A stretch of DNA of 64,000 nt, from assembly GCA_937924775.1 (NCBI GenBank), contig CALDUT010000019.1, positions 83,903-147,902 of the forward strand, read 5' to 3'. The first letter of the stretch is position 1. Every line of letters begins with the position of its first letter. Under the pieces are notes generated by a model. That model saw nothing but the letters and a program-made list of their open reading frames with translations, was not told the DNA's origin and searched no databases. Below are positions 37,056-45,896 of the stretch, one piece after another. This DNA comes from an uncultured Gemmata sp. (lineage in GTDB: Bacteria; Planctomycetota; Planctomycetia; Gemmatales; Gemmataceae). Position numbers and translations under genes: made by a program.

Positions 37056-37583
37056 TCACCAACCGGCCCCCGTATCGAAACCGATCAATTCGTTGCTGAA
37101 CCACGACCGTATCTCATTGACCTGTTCTTGCGTCGGATAGCTGGAGCGGGGTGGGAACAATACCAAAAAGAAGACGTCTTTCACCCCCCCGGATTTATTC
37201 GCGATCGCCTTCTGCTGATTGATCAATTTGAGCGCGTCGTGCGCGGTGCGAATTTCTTGCCGCTCGGGGCTGTCCGGCGTGTAATAGAAAAGCGTACCGG
37301 TGTTGCGGTCGATCTGCAACACGCGGACACTCAACCGGTCAGCCAAGCGGGCTTGCATGCTTTTTTCCAGCCGTTCGATGCGGGCCTTGGCTTCGCTCAG
37401 TTCGCGTTGCAATTCGCGCACATCCTGGGGCAATTCCTCTTTCGGCTCGGCGGCCGTCGGCCGGGAGTCGGTCGCCGGTTCACTAACTAAGGGCATCAGC
37501 AAGAAAATCGCAAAAAGCAGAATGAGAACGTCGATGAGAGGAATGAAGAAGCGGGTCACGGAACGACGCGGCGGAATGATCAC
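37056..37583 (-). CDS. ExbD/TolR-like protein
   Basis: The 175-residue protein has one N-terminal membrane helix, FFIPLIDVLILLFAIFLL, with the Asp that carries protons in the ExbD/TolR/MotB family. A coiled coil follows at about residues 45-82 (RELQRELSEAKARIERLEKS), then a periplasmic domain to the C-terminus. GTG 37583 overlaps the stop of the exbB-like gene by four bases (GTGA), so the two are translationally coupled. The coiled-coil insertion between helix and domain is longer than in TolR. Predicted partner of the channel protein upstream. Confidence 0.8.
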   Translation of the reverse strand: MIIPPRRSVTRFFIPLIDVLILLFAIFLLMPLVSEPATDSRPTAAEPKEELPQDVRELQRELSEAKARIERLEKSMQARLADRLSVRVLQIDRNTGTLFYYTPDSPERQEIRTAHDALKLINQQKAIANKSGGVKDVFFLVLFPPRSSYPTQEQVNEIRSWFSNELIGFDTGAGW

Positions 37584-38134
37584 GGCTTATCCCCCGGGGC
37601 CAGGGGAGGTACAGCGATGGGAGTTGGGGCTGTGGGCGCCGGGGCCAAGCCGGCCAACGCCCGGATCAGATCACGCCCCACCGAAACCACCCAAACCGGC
37701 AAAATATTGATGAAAGCCATGTACAACCCGCCCCCGGTCGCGGTGATCGCCGGACCATAGGCATGAAGGATATCCTGGGGTGTGACCCCCGGCTTGATCG
37801 AACTGAAGGTCTGCAGAATCGCCACCACGGTGCCAATCAAGCCCAATAAGGGAAACCATTCCGCTCCCTGGGCCAAATGGCTCAGCCACCGATCGGTGCG
37901 AATATCGAAATCCGTTTCCTGCCAGCGCAAAGCCTTCCACGACAAACTGATCTGCACAGCGAATAGGGTGAACCCCAGGGTGATGATGATCCAATCAATC
38001 GGCGAAGTACGGACACGCTCCAGATATTGCCCGCGGGCATCGGTCGGTACGGCAAAAAAGAGAGTCGCGGCCGTCAAAACCGGAATCGCGGCGAACGTCA
38101 GCGGCAGTACATGATGAATCCAGACCCGACGCAC
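37580..38134 (-). CDS. MotA/TolQ/ExbB-family proton channel
   Basis: The 184-residue protein has about four membrane helices. The last two carry the family signature: PLLGLIGTVVAILQTFSSI and AYGPAITATGGGLYMAFINI, matching the pore helices of ExbB/TolQ. A cytoplasmic loop of about 30 residues sits between helices two and three. The C-terminal 20 residues are Pro/Ala-rich. It lies 30 bases after ybgC, like tolQ in the proteobacterial Tol-Pal operon, and overlaps the ExbD-like gene. Together they should form a proton-driven stator. Confidence 0.88.
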   Translation of the reverse strand: MRRVWIHHVLPLTFAAIPVLTAATLFFAVPTDARGQYLERVRTSPIDWIIITLGFTLFAVQISLSWKALRWQETDFDIRTDRWLSHLAQGAEWFPLLGLIGTVVAILQTFSSIKPGVTPQDILHAYGPAITATGGGLYMAFINILPVWVVSVGRDLIRALAGLAPAPTAPTPIAVPPLAPGDKP

Positions 38135-38164
38135 GGACGCTCCTCCCCCAGCACCATCGGCCAG

Positions 38165-38608
38165 TTACTCGTCACCGACTACCCAAGCCGGCATTTCTCG
38201 CAGTTTACCGTCTTTTCCCACGCACGCGAGCGTCGAACTGCCTTCGCAAATCAAAGTTCCATCGCGAAAAACCTCATACTTATGCTCAATGCGAATGGGG
38301 CTGGTCCGTGTCACTGTCGTGCGGATGGTGAGCAGATCGTCGTAATACGCGGGCAGTTTGTATTTCACCTCAATCTTCGCCACCACCAAAAAGTAACCTT
38401 GATCCTCCAATTCCTTGTACGACGCTTGCCGGGCCCGAAGCAATTCCGTCCGGGCTTGTTCAAAATACACGAGGTAATTGGCATGGTGCAGCAAACCCAT
38501 GCGATCAGTCTCCGCATAGCGGACGCGGATTTGGATTTCTCCTGTTCGGCTCACAGTCGCCTCGGATGGGATTGCGAAACTCTGATTCTCTACGCTCTTT
38601 CTACCCAC
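38165..38608 (-). CDS. ybgC: Acyl-CoA thioesterase, YbgC/FadM family
   Basis: A 147-residue hotdog-fold thioesterase. YAETDRMGLLHHANYLVYFE is the 4-hydroxybenzoyl-CoA thioesterase/YbgC active-site block, with Asp as catalytic residue in the ETD position. The start is a GTG that shares one base with the stop of the upstream lepB paralogue (TAGTG), indicating translational coupling. In proteobacteria ybgC opens the tol-pal operon, and here it again directly precedes TolQ- and TolR-like genes. Its cellular substrate in that context is not settled. Confidence 0.9.
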   Translation of the reverse strand: MGRKSVENQSFAIPSEATVSRTGEIQIRVRYAETDRMGLLHHANYLVYFEQARTELLRARQASYKELEDQGYFLVVAKIEVKYKLPAYYDDLLTIRTTVTRTSPIRIEHKYEVFRDGTLICEGSSTLACVGKDGKLREMPAWVVGDE

Positions 38609-40350
38609 TACTTAATAAAACCCACACGGCCCAGCGGGAAGAAGACAAACACCGCTTTGCCCAGCAGCAGCCGCTCAGGAACCACCCCCCATTTGCGGCT
38701 GTCTGAACTTTGGGCGCTGTTATCGCCCAAGCACAGATAATGCCCCGGTTGAACGTAGAAAATGTCAGCACTGCTGTGGTCGCCCACGCCCAGCTCACGG
38801 GTGTAGTAGATGTCGCGGTACAGCTTGATGTGCCGAATCGAGGCCACCGCGCCGCGGGCACCGATACTGGCCGGGCGGTCGATATCGTCTTGCGTGTAGC
38901 CTTCTTTGTTCTGAAGATCGTCCGGATGCAGTGTCGCTGGCTCCACAGGGCTGTAATTGGCTTCATCCCCAAAATCGATAAGCTTACCATCAACCCACAC
39001 CCAAAGCCGGCAATCGACATTCGCAAACCGCAACTTGTAGGTGCCTGCCTGAACGGGGTACGGCCGTGTGGGTTGGCCAAACTCCGGGCCTAAAGCCCCG
39101 ATACGGGCCAGCGACACTTGCCCGTTGCCAAATTTGGCTTGAAATCGGCTTGTGCTGCGCGTTAATTCCAAAACGACCTCCGAACCGGCCGTCATCTCGA
39201 CTTCGCATTCGAGAATGAGATCGCCCACCCACATGGTAGCATCGCGAAGTGAATCGCGGCTCTCGTCGCGGCTTTGCGCTTGCCGCAGCACGGGATTCCA
39301 TTCGATGCCGGCGTTGTAACCGAGCATGTTGTCGATGGGGCCGGGCACGGGCTTGGCTCCCTCCGGATCTGGCCAGCGCCACGGCACGCGACGTTTATTG
39401 GCATCGAGTTTCCATACCAAATGTTTGTAGGTGATCCAATCGAGTTCATCGCCCGAATGGGCGAAAGCCCGGGGTTGTTTATCGTTGTCCGTTGTCCAGC
39501 GCCCCTCCGGACCGACGATTTGCCACCGCGGCAGGCCGATCCCGACCAGTTCTTTGGGTTGTTTGTCGTTATCCCACACCATGCGCATATCCGCGAGCAG
39601 TTGCTGTTCCCCTTTGCGAATAATTTCAAAGCCGCCGGGCACCTGGTTGGTGAAGCCGGCCTCACGCGAAGCCCGGAAGAGTTCCTCCGCGTGCGCGCTA
39701 TTGGGATAGCGATACTCCGGTTTCCACAGATCCACAGCCCGTTCGGGTCGCGGGAAAAGCGGGTTATCCTCGGGATAAGCCAATGATCGCGTCATAAACA
39801 GGTCGCCGCGATGAATAGCAATCGTCTCGCCGCCAAAACCCATGGCTCGCTTGATGTAATTGGCCGGAACATGGTTCTCCTGTGGGGCTTCGGGATATTT
39901 GAAAACGACCACATCGCCACGATGGGGCGGGCGAATATGATACAACGGTTTGAGAACCAACACGCGGTCGCCACTGTTGTTTTTCTCGGGCAACCCATGA
40001 TTCAAATCGCGATGCATGTACCGGCAGTTGGGACAGGTGTAGCCCACCAAGGGATGTCGCTGCCGCGTACTCTGGTTGACTTCGACTTCGTCATGGGAAT
40101 TAATAGGGAACAGGTGTCCACATTTTGTACAGGTGATTAGTTTCTGGTAGCCGTAGAGCGTTTCGGCCATCGAACCGGTGGGGATGACGAACGCTTCGGT
40201 CACGAACAACTTGAGCAACAGTACCAACACCACCACAAAAACGATCGTCTCGACGACCTCCCGGGCCGGGTCGCGAGACGCGAGTTTCTTCTTCTCGCTG
40301 TCGCTCTCCATCTGTTCCCGACTTTTTGTAGCGGCCAGTGTGCTGGTCAT
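38608..40350 (-). CDS. lepB: Signal peptidase I with zinc-ribbon and lectin-like insertions
   Basis: ATG 40350 has GAGGTC upstream; an in-frame GTG six codons earlier is less likely. The 580-residue protein has one membrane helix (about 34-52), catalytic Ser60 in VIPTGSMAETL, general-base Lys167 in NYIKRAMGFGGE, and the C-terminal box LGDNSAQSSDSRKWG. Two CxxC pairs (74-77, 106-109) between Ser and Lys suggest a zinc ribbon. About 300 residues are inserted before the final box, and part of them (EVEMTAGSEVVLELTRS, TYKLRFANVDCRLWVWVDGK) looks like a concanavalin/LamG-type beta-sandwich. Typical signal peptidases are 180-330 residues. It is the second of two paralogues after lepA. Confidence 0.9.
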   Translation of the reverse strand: MTSTLAATKSREQMESDSEKKKLASRDPAREVVETIVFVVVLVLLLKLFVTEAFVIPTGSMAETLYGYQKLITCTKCGHLFPINSHDEVEVNQSTRQRHPLVGYTCPNCRYMHRDLNHGLPEKNNSGDRVLVLKPLYHIRPPHRGDVVVFKYPEAPQENHVPANYIKRAMGFGGETIAIHRGDLFMTRSLAYPEDNPLFPRPERAVDLWKPEYRYPNSAHAEELFRASREAGFTNQVPGGFEIIRKGEQQLLADMRMVWDNDKQPKELVGIGLPRWQIVGPEGRWTTDNDKQPRAFAHSGDELDWITYKHLVWKLDANKRRVPWRWPDPEGAKPVPGPIDNMLGYNAGIEWNPVLRQAQSRDESRDSLRDATMWVGDLILECEVEMTAGSEVVLELTRSTSRFQAKFGNGQVSLARIGALGPEFGQPTRPYPVQAGTYKLRFANVDCRLWVWVDGKLIDFGDEANYSPVEPATLHPDDLQNKEGYTQDDIDRPASIGARGAVASIRHIKLYRDIYYTRELGVGDHSSADIFYVQPGHYLCLGDNSAQSSDSRKWGVVPERLLLGKAVFVFFPLGRVGFIK

Positions 40351-40468
40351 GCCGACCTCATTTCCCACATCCGGTACGAGCCCGGTGCATTACCGGTTCG
40401 TCACGAGCCAACCGAAAATCCCAGGATGAGCCGATCCCATTCCCAGAATACCGCGTGCGCTAGCACGC

Positions 40469-42070
40469 TCAGTGCAACCAGCGCAAACGCGACCAATCGA
40501 GGGTTTGAAGTTCCCGTTCGCGGCCACCGAGGCGGTAATGGCTCATGCGCAACGGTTGATGAATGAGGAATGGTTTACCGATGAAATCGCCTTCTGGCAC
40601 GCCTGGCGACGGCCATTTCCGGCTGTCTTGCGAATTCCCGCTGTTATCCCCCAGAACGAAGTACTCCTGCGGTCCCAAGCGGGCCGGTTGCCGAGTTCCA
40701 TGAAGACCATAGTCGGACGTATAGTGGGTATCCCGCCACAGTTGGAGCCGGTGAACTGCCACGCGGCAGCCCCGAGCCCCCAGTTGCAACGGCCGGCTGA
40801 CGTCTTTCCGATTCCGCACCCCCGGCAAGTCGGCACTCAGCCACGGCTGACCATCGACCGCCACAATCGCCCGGCGATCGACAAACGCAAACTCAAAGCG
40901 ATATGTCCGACCAACTTCCAACGATACACCCCGCCGCGAACACAAACCCCCATGACCGGCCCACAGCAGATGCGCTTGACCGGTAGACCGCTCGCCCACC
41001 GTGATTTCCACGCTCACCGCATCGGCCCCGTCCAGCAACCGGCACGCCCAACTGGCTTCCCCATACGCCGCTGCTGCTGTCACTTCCACATCGCAAGTGA
41101 CAATGAAATCATGGGCCGCGGGGTATTGGCCCAGATAGCGCGGAGCCCCATCGTAGGGCGTCCAGACCGTAATCGGTTGTTCGCGGCGTTCATCAAGGTG
41201 CCAGTGACGATAGGTCAAACCGACCATGGTTTGCGGCGACTCGGCCGCATCCAGAATCAAGGCCTTCTGATGAATCACCGGGCGCAATCGGTCGCTCGGC
41301 AAGTCGGCCGGAAGCCGAGGATCCTCTTCAGTCACTAGCCACCGGGAGGCCCAACTACCACCGTGGGGAGCGCAGGTCATGTCGAACACCGGAACCATCA
41401 GTTCACGAATTTCAGGGAATGTTTTGCGAACCAGTTGGTCGTCGGCATACACATCGCCCTCAGCAATGGTGATGGTTTCCCCGGGCAGGCCGACGACCCG
41501 CTTCACATAGGGTTTGCCGTATTCCTCGGGGTCGGTGTCGGGGCAGCGGAAAACCACCATCTCCCAACGTCGCGGCGAACGGAGGCTATAAACGTTTTTG
41601 TCCACTAACAACCGATCGCCGGCAATGTCGCGAGCCTCCGCCAGAGAAAAGCGATAATCACAGTTCGGGCAGGCCACATGGGCAAAGTGATCGGCCGCAT
41701 TCCCCCGCGTGGGTCGACCGACACGCACAACATATCCACACCGCGGACACGGCCCACTGCGGTGATGACCAATCAGGACCGGGGCCATACTCCCGGTCGG
41801 CACCCCAAAAGGCTCCACCGCCAGGGTGCGCAGGATCAGCAAACCACTGAAAAACACTACCCCAACCACCAACAGGGTCCGAAAGGGAGTGACATGGGCG
41901 ATCGGTGCTGGAGTGGTTAGCGGGGGGTGGAGTCCCGCGGCTGGCGATTCGGGTGGGCGAGAACTCGTGGTGTCATGCGCCGGCATTATTGGCGGAATCG
42001 GTGGGCCCGTGCCGGGGGTGGCCGTGGCGGGCGGGAGGGCGTGGTTAGGCCGCGGTTCGGCGTAGTCCAT
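40469..42070 (-). CDS. lepB: Signal peptidase I paralogue with the same insertions
   Basis: The start is uncertain: ATG 42070 with a weak GCGAG, or ATG 42136. From 42070 the protein has 533 residues: a Pro-rich N-terminal 60, a membrane helix (about 65-82), Ser94 in GVPTGSMAPVL, two CxxC pairs (108-111, 134-137), Lys190 in PYVKRVVGLPGE and the C-terminal LGDNSGNSQDSRKWPS. A long beta-rich insertion (CDVEVTAAAAYGEASWACRL, RTYRFEFAFVDRRAIVAVDG) parallels that of the next gene. It lies 66 bases after lepA, the usual lepA-lepB order. Both copies look catalytically competent and may divide substrates. Confidence 0.88.
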   Translation of the reverse strand: MDYAEPRPNHALPPATATPGTGPPIPPIMPAHDTTSSRPPESPAAGLHPPLTTPAPIAHVTPFRTLLVVGVVFFSGLLILRTLAVEPFGVPTGSMAPVLIGHHRSGPCPRCGYVVRVGRPTRGNAADHFAHVACPNCDYRFSLAEARDIAGDRLLVDKNVYSLRSPRRWEMVVFRCPDTDPEEYGKPYVKRVVGLPGETITIAEGDVYADDQLVRKTFPEIRELMVPVFDMTCAPHGGSWASRWLVTEEDPRLPADLPSDRLRPVIHQKALILDAAESPQTMVGLTYRHWHLDERREQPITVWTPYDGAPRYLGQYPAAHDFIVTCDVEVTAAAAYGEASWACRLLDGADAVSVEITVGERSTGQAHLLWAGHGGLCSRRGVSLEVGRTYRFEFAFVDRRAIVAVDGQPWLSADLPGVRNRKDVSRPLQLGARGCRVAVHRLQLWRDTHYTSDYGLHGTRQPARLGPQEYFVLGDNSGNSQDSRKWPSPGVPEGDFIGKPFLIHQPLRMSHYRLGGRERELQTLDWSRLRWLH

Positions 42071-42202
42071 AAGCACTCGCCAAGGCTGTGTCGGTTGGAG
42101 CCGTTCACCCGGGGTACCGGAGTTGCCCATCATCATGATCCGAGGCGGAGAAGCCTTCGCCTTCCCTCAAACCCTGCGTTCTTTCCTCAACTCCCGCGAC
42201 TA

Positions 42203-44005
42203 CTACTCATCAGATTCCAGAACAGCCAAAAATGCTTCCTGCGGTACTTCAACCTGGCCAATCTGCTTCATCCGCTTCTTCCCCTCGGCTTGTTTGGCCC
42301 ACAGTTTGCGTTTGCGGGTGATGTCGCCACCATAGCATTTCGCCGTGACATTTTTCCGCAGCGCGGCGATATTCTCGCGGGCCACAACCCGCGAACCGAT
42401 AGCTGCCTGCAACGCGACCTCGAACAAGTGCCGGTCGATTTCCTCTCGCAACTTTTTCAGAATGGCCCGGCCCCGGCGTTCGGCATTGGAACGGTGAACG
42501 ATGATGGACAAAGCGTCCACTTTTTGGCCATGCACCAGAATATCGAGCTTGACCAAATCCGCTGGTTTGAAGCCGATGAATTCGTAGTCCATGGTGCCGT
42601 AACCGTGGGTGACGGATTTCAGCTTGTCGTAAAGGTCGTAAATCACCTCGGCTAACGGCATTTCGTAAACGAGAATTACCCGCTGCGGGCTGAGGTACTC
42701 CGTGCGGACGAACGTTCCTCGCCGCTCGGTACACAGCCCCATCATGTCGCCGATGTTACTGGCCGGAATCAAGAAACTGATGCGCACAATCGGTTCGCGG
42801 AATTCCTGAATCTGGCCGGCATCGGGGACTTCCTGGGGTCCGTGAACGGCGATCACCTCACCGTTTTTCTTGAGAATTTCATAGGTCACGTTGGGTGCGG
42901 TTTGCACCAAGTTCAGGTTGCAATCTTTCTCGAGCCGCTGCTGGATGATCTCGCGGTGGAGCATTCCCAAAAAGCCACAACGGAAGCCGAAGCCCAAACC
43001 ATCCGAGACTTCTGGTTGGAAGGTGAAGCTGCTGTCGTTGAGTTTAAGTTTGCCCAGAGCTTCACGCAGGTCTTCAAAGTCGTTGTTGTTGACGGGGTAA
43101 AGCCCGGAATAGACCATCGGTTTAGGTTCTTTATAACCCGGCAAAGGTTCGGCGGTGGGGTTGGCCGCATCGGTCACAGTATCGCCGATGTTCACAAACT
43201 CGATGTTTTTGATGTTGGCCGTGAAATAGCCGACCTGCCCCGCGCTCAGTTCGTCACATTTGTGCATCTCGGGGCGGAATTGCCCAATTTCCGTGATGGT
43301 GTATTCACGCCCGGTCCGCATCAGGCGGATCTTCTGGCCCAACTTGATGTGACCGTCCATCAGGCGAATGTAAACCACCACCCCTTTGTAGGTGTCGAAG
43401 TGGCTGTTGTAGATCAGAGCCTTGAGGGGGGCCGAGGGGTCGCCCGGCGGTGGTGGCACGCGGTCGATGATCGCGGCCATCAGCTCATCCACCCCCTGGC
43501 CCGTCTTGGCACTGACCCGCAAAACCTCTTCGGGGTTGATCATCAACGCTTGTTCCATCTCGCTAATAACGAAATCGGGCCGGGCATGGGGCAAATCGAT
43601 CTTGTTCAGAGTCGGAATGATTTTCAGATTCGCCTCCATGGCCAAAAAGGCGTTGGCTACCGTTTGCGCCTGCACCCCTTGGAAGGCATCGGCCAATAAG
43701 ATCGCCCCCTCACAGGCCGCAAGACTCCGGCTGACCTCGTAGTTGAAGTCGACGTGCCCGGGCGTATCGATGAGATTCAGTTCATACTTCACACCTTTGT
43801 GTTCGTAATAAATCGTAACCGGATGCATCCGGATCGTGATGCCCCGTTCGCGTTCCAGGTCCATGCTGTCGAGCGTTTGGGCCTTGATTTCGCGCTCTGA
43901 CAGTGTGCCCGTTTTGAGCAAAAACTGATCGGCCAGCGTACTTTTCCCATGGTCGATGTGGGCGATAATGCAAAAATTGCGAATGTTAGTTGTTGGCGTC
44001 GGCAT
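42203..44005 (-). CDS. lepA: Elongation factor 4
   Basis: LepA is a translational GTPase that acts on stalled or early ribosomes. The 600-residue protein has normal length: G1 AHIDHGKST, G2 RERGITI, G3 DTPGHVDF, G4 NKID, followed by EF-G-like domains (GFRCGFLGMLHREI) and the LepA-specific C-terminal domain (VVARENIAALRKNVTAKCYG, RKRKLWAKQAEGKKRMK). It starts at ATG 44005 and heads the minus-strand run of lepB genes and the Tol-like genes. The promoter should lie in the 177 bases shared with the divergent thioredoxin gene. Confidence 0.98.
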   Translation of the reverse strand: MPTPTTNIRNFCIIAHIDHGKSTLADQFLLKTGTLSEREIKAQTLDSMDLERERGITIRMHPVTIYYEHKGVKYELNLIDTPGHVDFNYEVSRSLAACEGAILLADAFQGVQAQTVANAFLAMEANLKIIPTLNKIDLPHARPDFVISEMEQALMINPEEVLRVSAKTGQGVDELMAAIIDRVPPPPGDPSAPLKALIYNSHFDTYKGVVVYIRLMDGHIKLGQKIRLMRTGREYTITEIGQFRPEMHKCDELSAGQVGYFTANIKNIEFVNIGDTVTDAANPTAEPLPGYKEPKPMVYSGLYPVNNNDFEDLREALGKLKLNDSSFTFQPEVSDGLGFGFRCGFLGMLHREIIQQRLEKDCNLNLVQTAPNVTYEILKKNGEVIAVHGPQEVPDAGQIQEFREPIVRISFLIPASNIGDMMGLCTERRGTFVRTEYLSPQRVILVYEMPLAEVIYDLYDKLKSVTHGYGTMDYEFIGFKPADLVKLDILVHGQKVDALSIIVHRSNAERRGRAILKKLREEIDRHLFEVALQAAIGSRVVARENIAALRKNVTAKCYGGDITRKRKLWAKQAEGKKRMKQIGQVEVPQEAFLAVLESDE

Positions 44006-44182
44006 TCGTCGGCGCTCACCAGGAAGAATCTACCCCAAAGCGTCTCTGTCATCCTAGCATGGCCAACGCAGCATGAATAGCCCGCCTACAATAGGTCATG
44101 GGGCCGCGGCGGCCAGAAGGCCCGACTCCCCGACCAGCCAACTACCAAGTTCACGAATCTTACTCTCCACCAGGAGCTTGAC

Positions 44183-44737
44183 GTGCGAATCTTCGTAATG
44201 CTGAGTCTTTGGACCGTACTGATCGCCGGTGTCGCCGTTTCTACCAGTTGTCGCCAACTTCTTCCCCCCTCCCCCCCCTTACCCGACGACCCAGTGCCTG
44301 CGCTACCCGTGGAGGTTCGCCCGGTGGATTTTGCCGGGCTGCGCGCGGCCTTGACAGAAGCCCAAGGGAAGGTGGTCCTGGTCGATTTTTGGGCCACTTG
44401 GTGCGGGCCATGCCGGGCCAGTTTCCCCGATTTCGTCAAAATGTATCAGAAGTATTCGCCCCATGGTCTGGTGTGTTTCAGTGTCAGTCTGGATGAACCG
44501 CACGATCAGGGCCGGGTATTGAGCTTCCTCCAAGAGCGCGAAGCCCTCTTCCCCAATTTCCTCCTCACCGATTTCGATCAGAGCGAAAAACTTCTCGCGA
44601 CGCAGTTCGGCTATGCTGGCTCGATACCGCACATGGCGTTGTTCGACAAAGCCGGTCAACGCGTTTGGGACAAGAAACAAAAGAACCTTAGCACAAGTCA
44701 ATTGCACCGCTTGATCGAAAGCGAGCTGACGAAATAA
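44183..44737 (+). CDS. TlpA-like thioredoxin, probably exported
   Basis: The 184-residue product has an N-terminal signal segment (FVMLSLWTVLIAGVAVSTSC). The Cys after STS could be a weak lipobox, otherwise it is a plain signal peptide. A TlpA/ResA-type thioredoxin domain follows with the redox pair in WATWCGPCRASFP (Cys74, Cys77) and the cis-Pro in GSIPHMALFD. Such proteins reduce periplasmic disulfides or serve cytochrome c maturation. A paralogue lies directly downstream, and the two share the KVVLVDFWATWCGPC block. Confidence 0.88.
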   Translation: MRIFVMLSLWTVLIAGVAVSTSCRQLLPPSPPLPDDPVPALPVEVRPVDFAGLRAALTEAQGKVVLVDFWATWCGPCRASFPDFVKMYQKYSPHGLVCFSVSLDEPHDQGRVLSFLQEREALFPNFLLTDFDQSEKLLATQFGYAGSIPHMALFDKAGQRVWDKKQKNLSTSQLHRLIESELTK

Positions 44738-44781
44738 CAGCCTACAATGCCTTGAACCCTGTTCGGTTAGGAGAACGACAC

Positions 44782-45336
44782 ATGCGGTCTATCGCGTTTG
44801 GCAGTTGGGTATTCATCGGGGGCGTCGTTGTTGCCACGGCATTAGCTGCCGACCCGGCCCCACCGCCAGAAATCACCGTGACCGAAGTGAAGATCGACGG
44901 CCTCACAAAAGCCATTGCCGACAATAAAGGCAAGGTGGTTCTGGTCGATTTCTGGGCTACCTGGTGCGGGCCGTGCAAGAAGAAGTTCCCGCACTTTGTG
45001 GCCACTCACACCAAATACGCCGCCCGGGGGCTGGTCTGCATGAGTGTCAGTATGGACCCCCGGGGCAAAGATGATAAGTACGACAAAAGCGAGGTCCTCA
45101 AGTTCCTCAAGGAATCGAAGGCCGCTTTTCCGAATTATGTGCTTCTGAACTATCTGAAGGATGATGCCACGGTCGAACAATTCTTCGGACTCGAAGGCGG
45201 CATCCCGTTCATGGCGCTGTTCGACAAAACCGGCAAGCGGATCTGGACTAGCGAAGAATGGGCCGAGAACGATTGGACCGAACAACAGTACAACGCGGAA
45301 CTTGACAAACTAATCGAAGCGGCACTCGCTAAGTAG
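44782..45336 (+). CDS. Periplasmic TlpA-like thioredoxin
   Basis: ATG 44782 follows AGGAG by 8 bases and yields a clean signal peptide (SWVFIGGVVVATALAAD). The 184-residue protein has the catalytic WATWCGPCKKKFP (Cys62, Cys65) and cis-Pro in GGIPFMALFDKTGKR. It is clearly paralogous to the gene 44 bases upstream, so the pair arose by tandem duplication and is probably one operon. It ends in a very strong terminator. Partner proteins are not evident. Confidence 0.9.
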   Translation: MRSIAFGSWVFIGGVVVATALAADPAPPPEITVTEVKIDGLTKAIADNKGKVVLVDFWATWCGPCKKKFPHFVATHTKYAARGLVCMSVSMDPRGKDDKYDKSEVLKFLKESKAAFPNYVLLNYLKDDATVEQFFGLEGGIPFMALFDKTGKRIWTSEEWAENDWTEQQYNAELDKLIEAALAK

Positions 45337-45350
45337 CCCTCCGGCCACCC

Positions 45351-45407
45351 CACCATCGACTCGGGCGTGCAAGGCGGAAACGCCCGAGTCGATGGTGGTC
45401 TATTTTT
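45351..45407 (+). terminator. Intrinsic terminator with 18-bp stem
   Basis: A perfect 18-bp stem (45351-45368 with 45380-45397, 11-base loop) begins 15 bases after the thioredoxin stop and is followed by TCTATTTTTCC. The converging pilin gene ends at 45433, so the stem may act on both strands, though only the plus side has a T-run. Confidence 0.88.
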
Positions 45408-45432
45408 CCTATTCTTCTTCTTCTTCATCCGC

Positions 45433-45630
45433 TCAGGTGGTGGTACCACCAGCCGGCGGTTGGATCGAGGAGCCCACGAAGCTGAAGGTGCTGTTGGCGT
45501 TCGAACCGAGGGTTGTAATCGCGGCGATGCACACCACGATGATCAACGCCAACATCACGGCGTATTCCACCGCCGTCGGGCCATCTTCCGCCTTCAGGAA
45601 CGAAACCACGCTCTTGGTCAGACCGCGCAT
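45433..45630 (-). CDS. Flp-type (type IVb) pilin
   Basis: A 65-residue protein with AGGAG before ATG 45630. It has the Flp prepilin layout: a basic leader (MRGLTKSVVSFLKAEDG), cleavage after Gly17, Glu at position +5 (Glu22, in AVEYAVML), and one hydrophobic helix (VMLALIIVVCIAAITTLG). Flp pilins are assembled by Tad systems for attachment. No tad genes lie nearby, so this is an orphan pilin gene or its apparatus is elsewhere. Confidence 0.92.
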   Translation of the reverse strand: MRGLTKSVVSFLKAEDGPTAVEYAVMLALIIVVCIAAITTLGSNANSTFSFVGSSIQPPAGGTTT

Positions 45631-45896
45631 GAGAAACTCCTAACACAACTAAAGGGAAGGTGAACCGCAAGCGGTGTCGGGTGATTGACGCCGACCATCG
45701 AAACCCGTCGTGCGGTGACACTCAGTACCTAGTTCACGCGCCGAACCGATGCAAACCGCGCAATCATTTTTTCCGCTACCTCGCTGTCGCCATTTCCGAC
45801 AGAGCCAAAAGTCCATCGGGTCTGCTGCCCTTGCTGAATGGAATTTGGATAACAGAAAAAACACCACTGCTCGACCGCACTGACGGAGCTCAAGGT

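Noticed and set aside
42842..43699. Long plus-strand open frame opposite lepA
   Set aside because: Complement of lepA, a shadow frame produced by GC-rich codon use.
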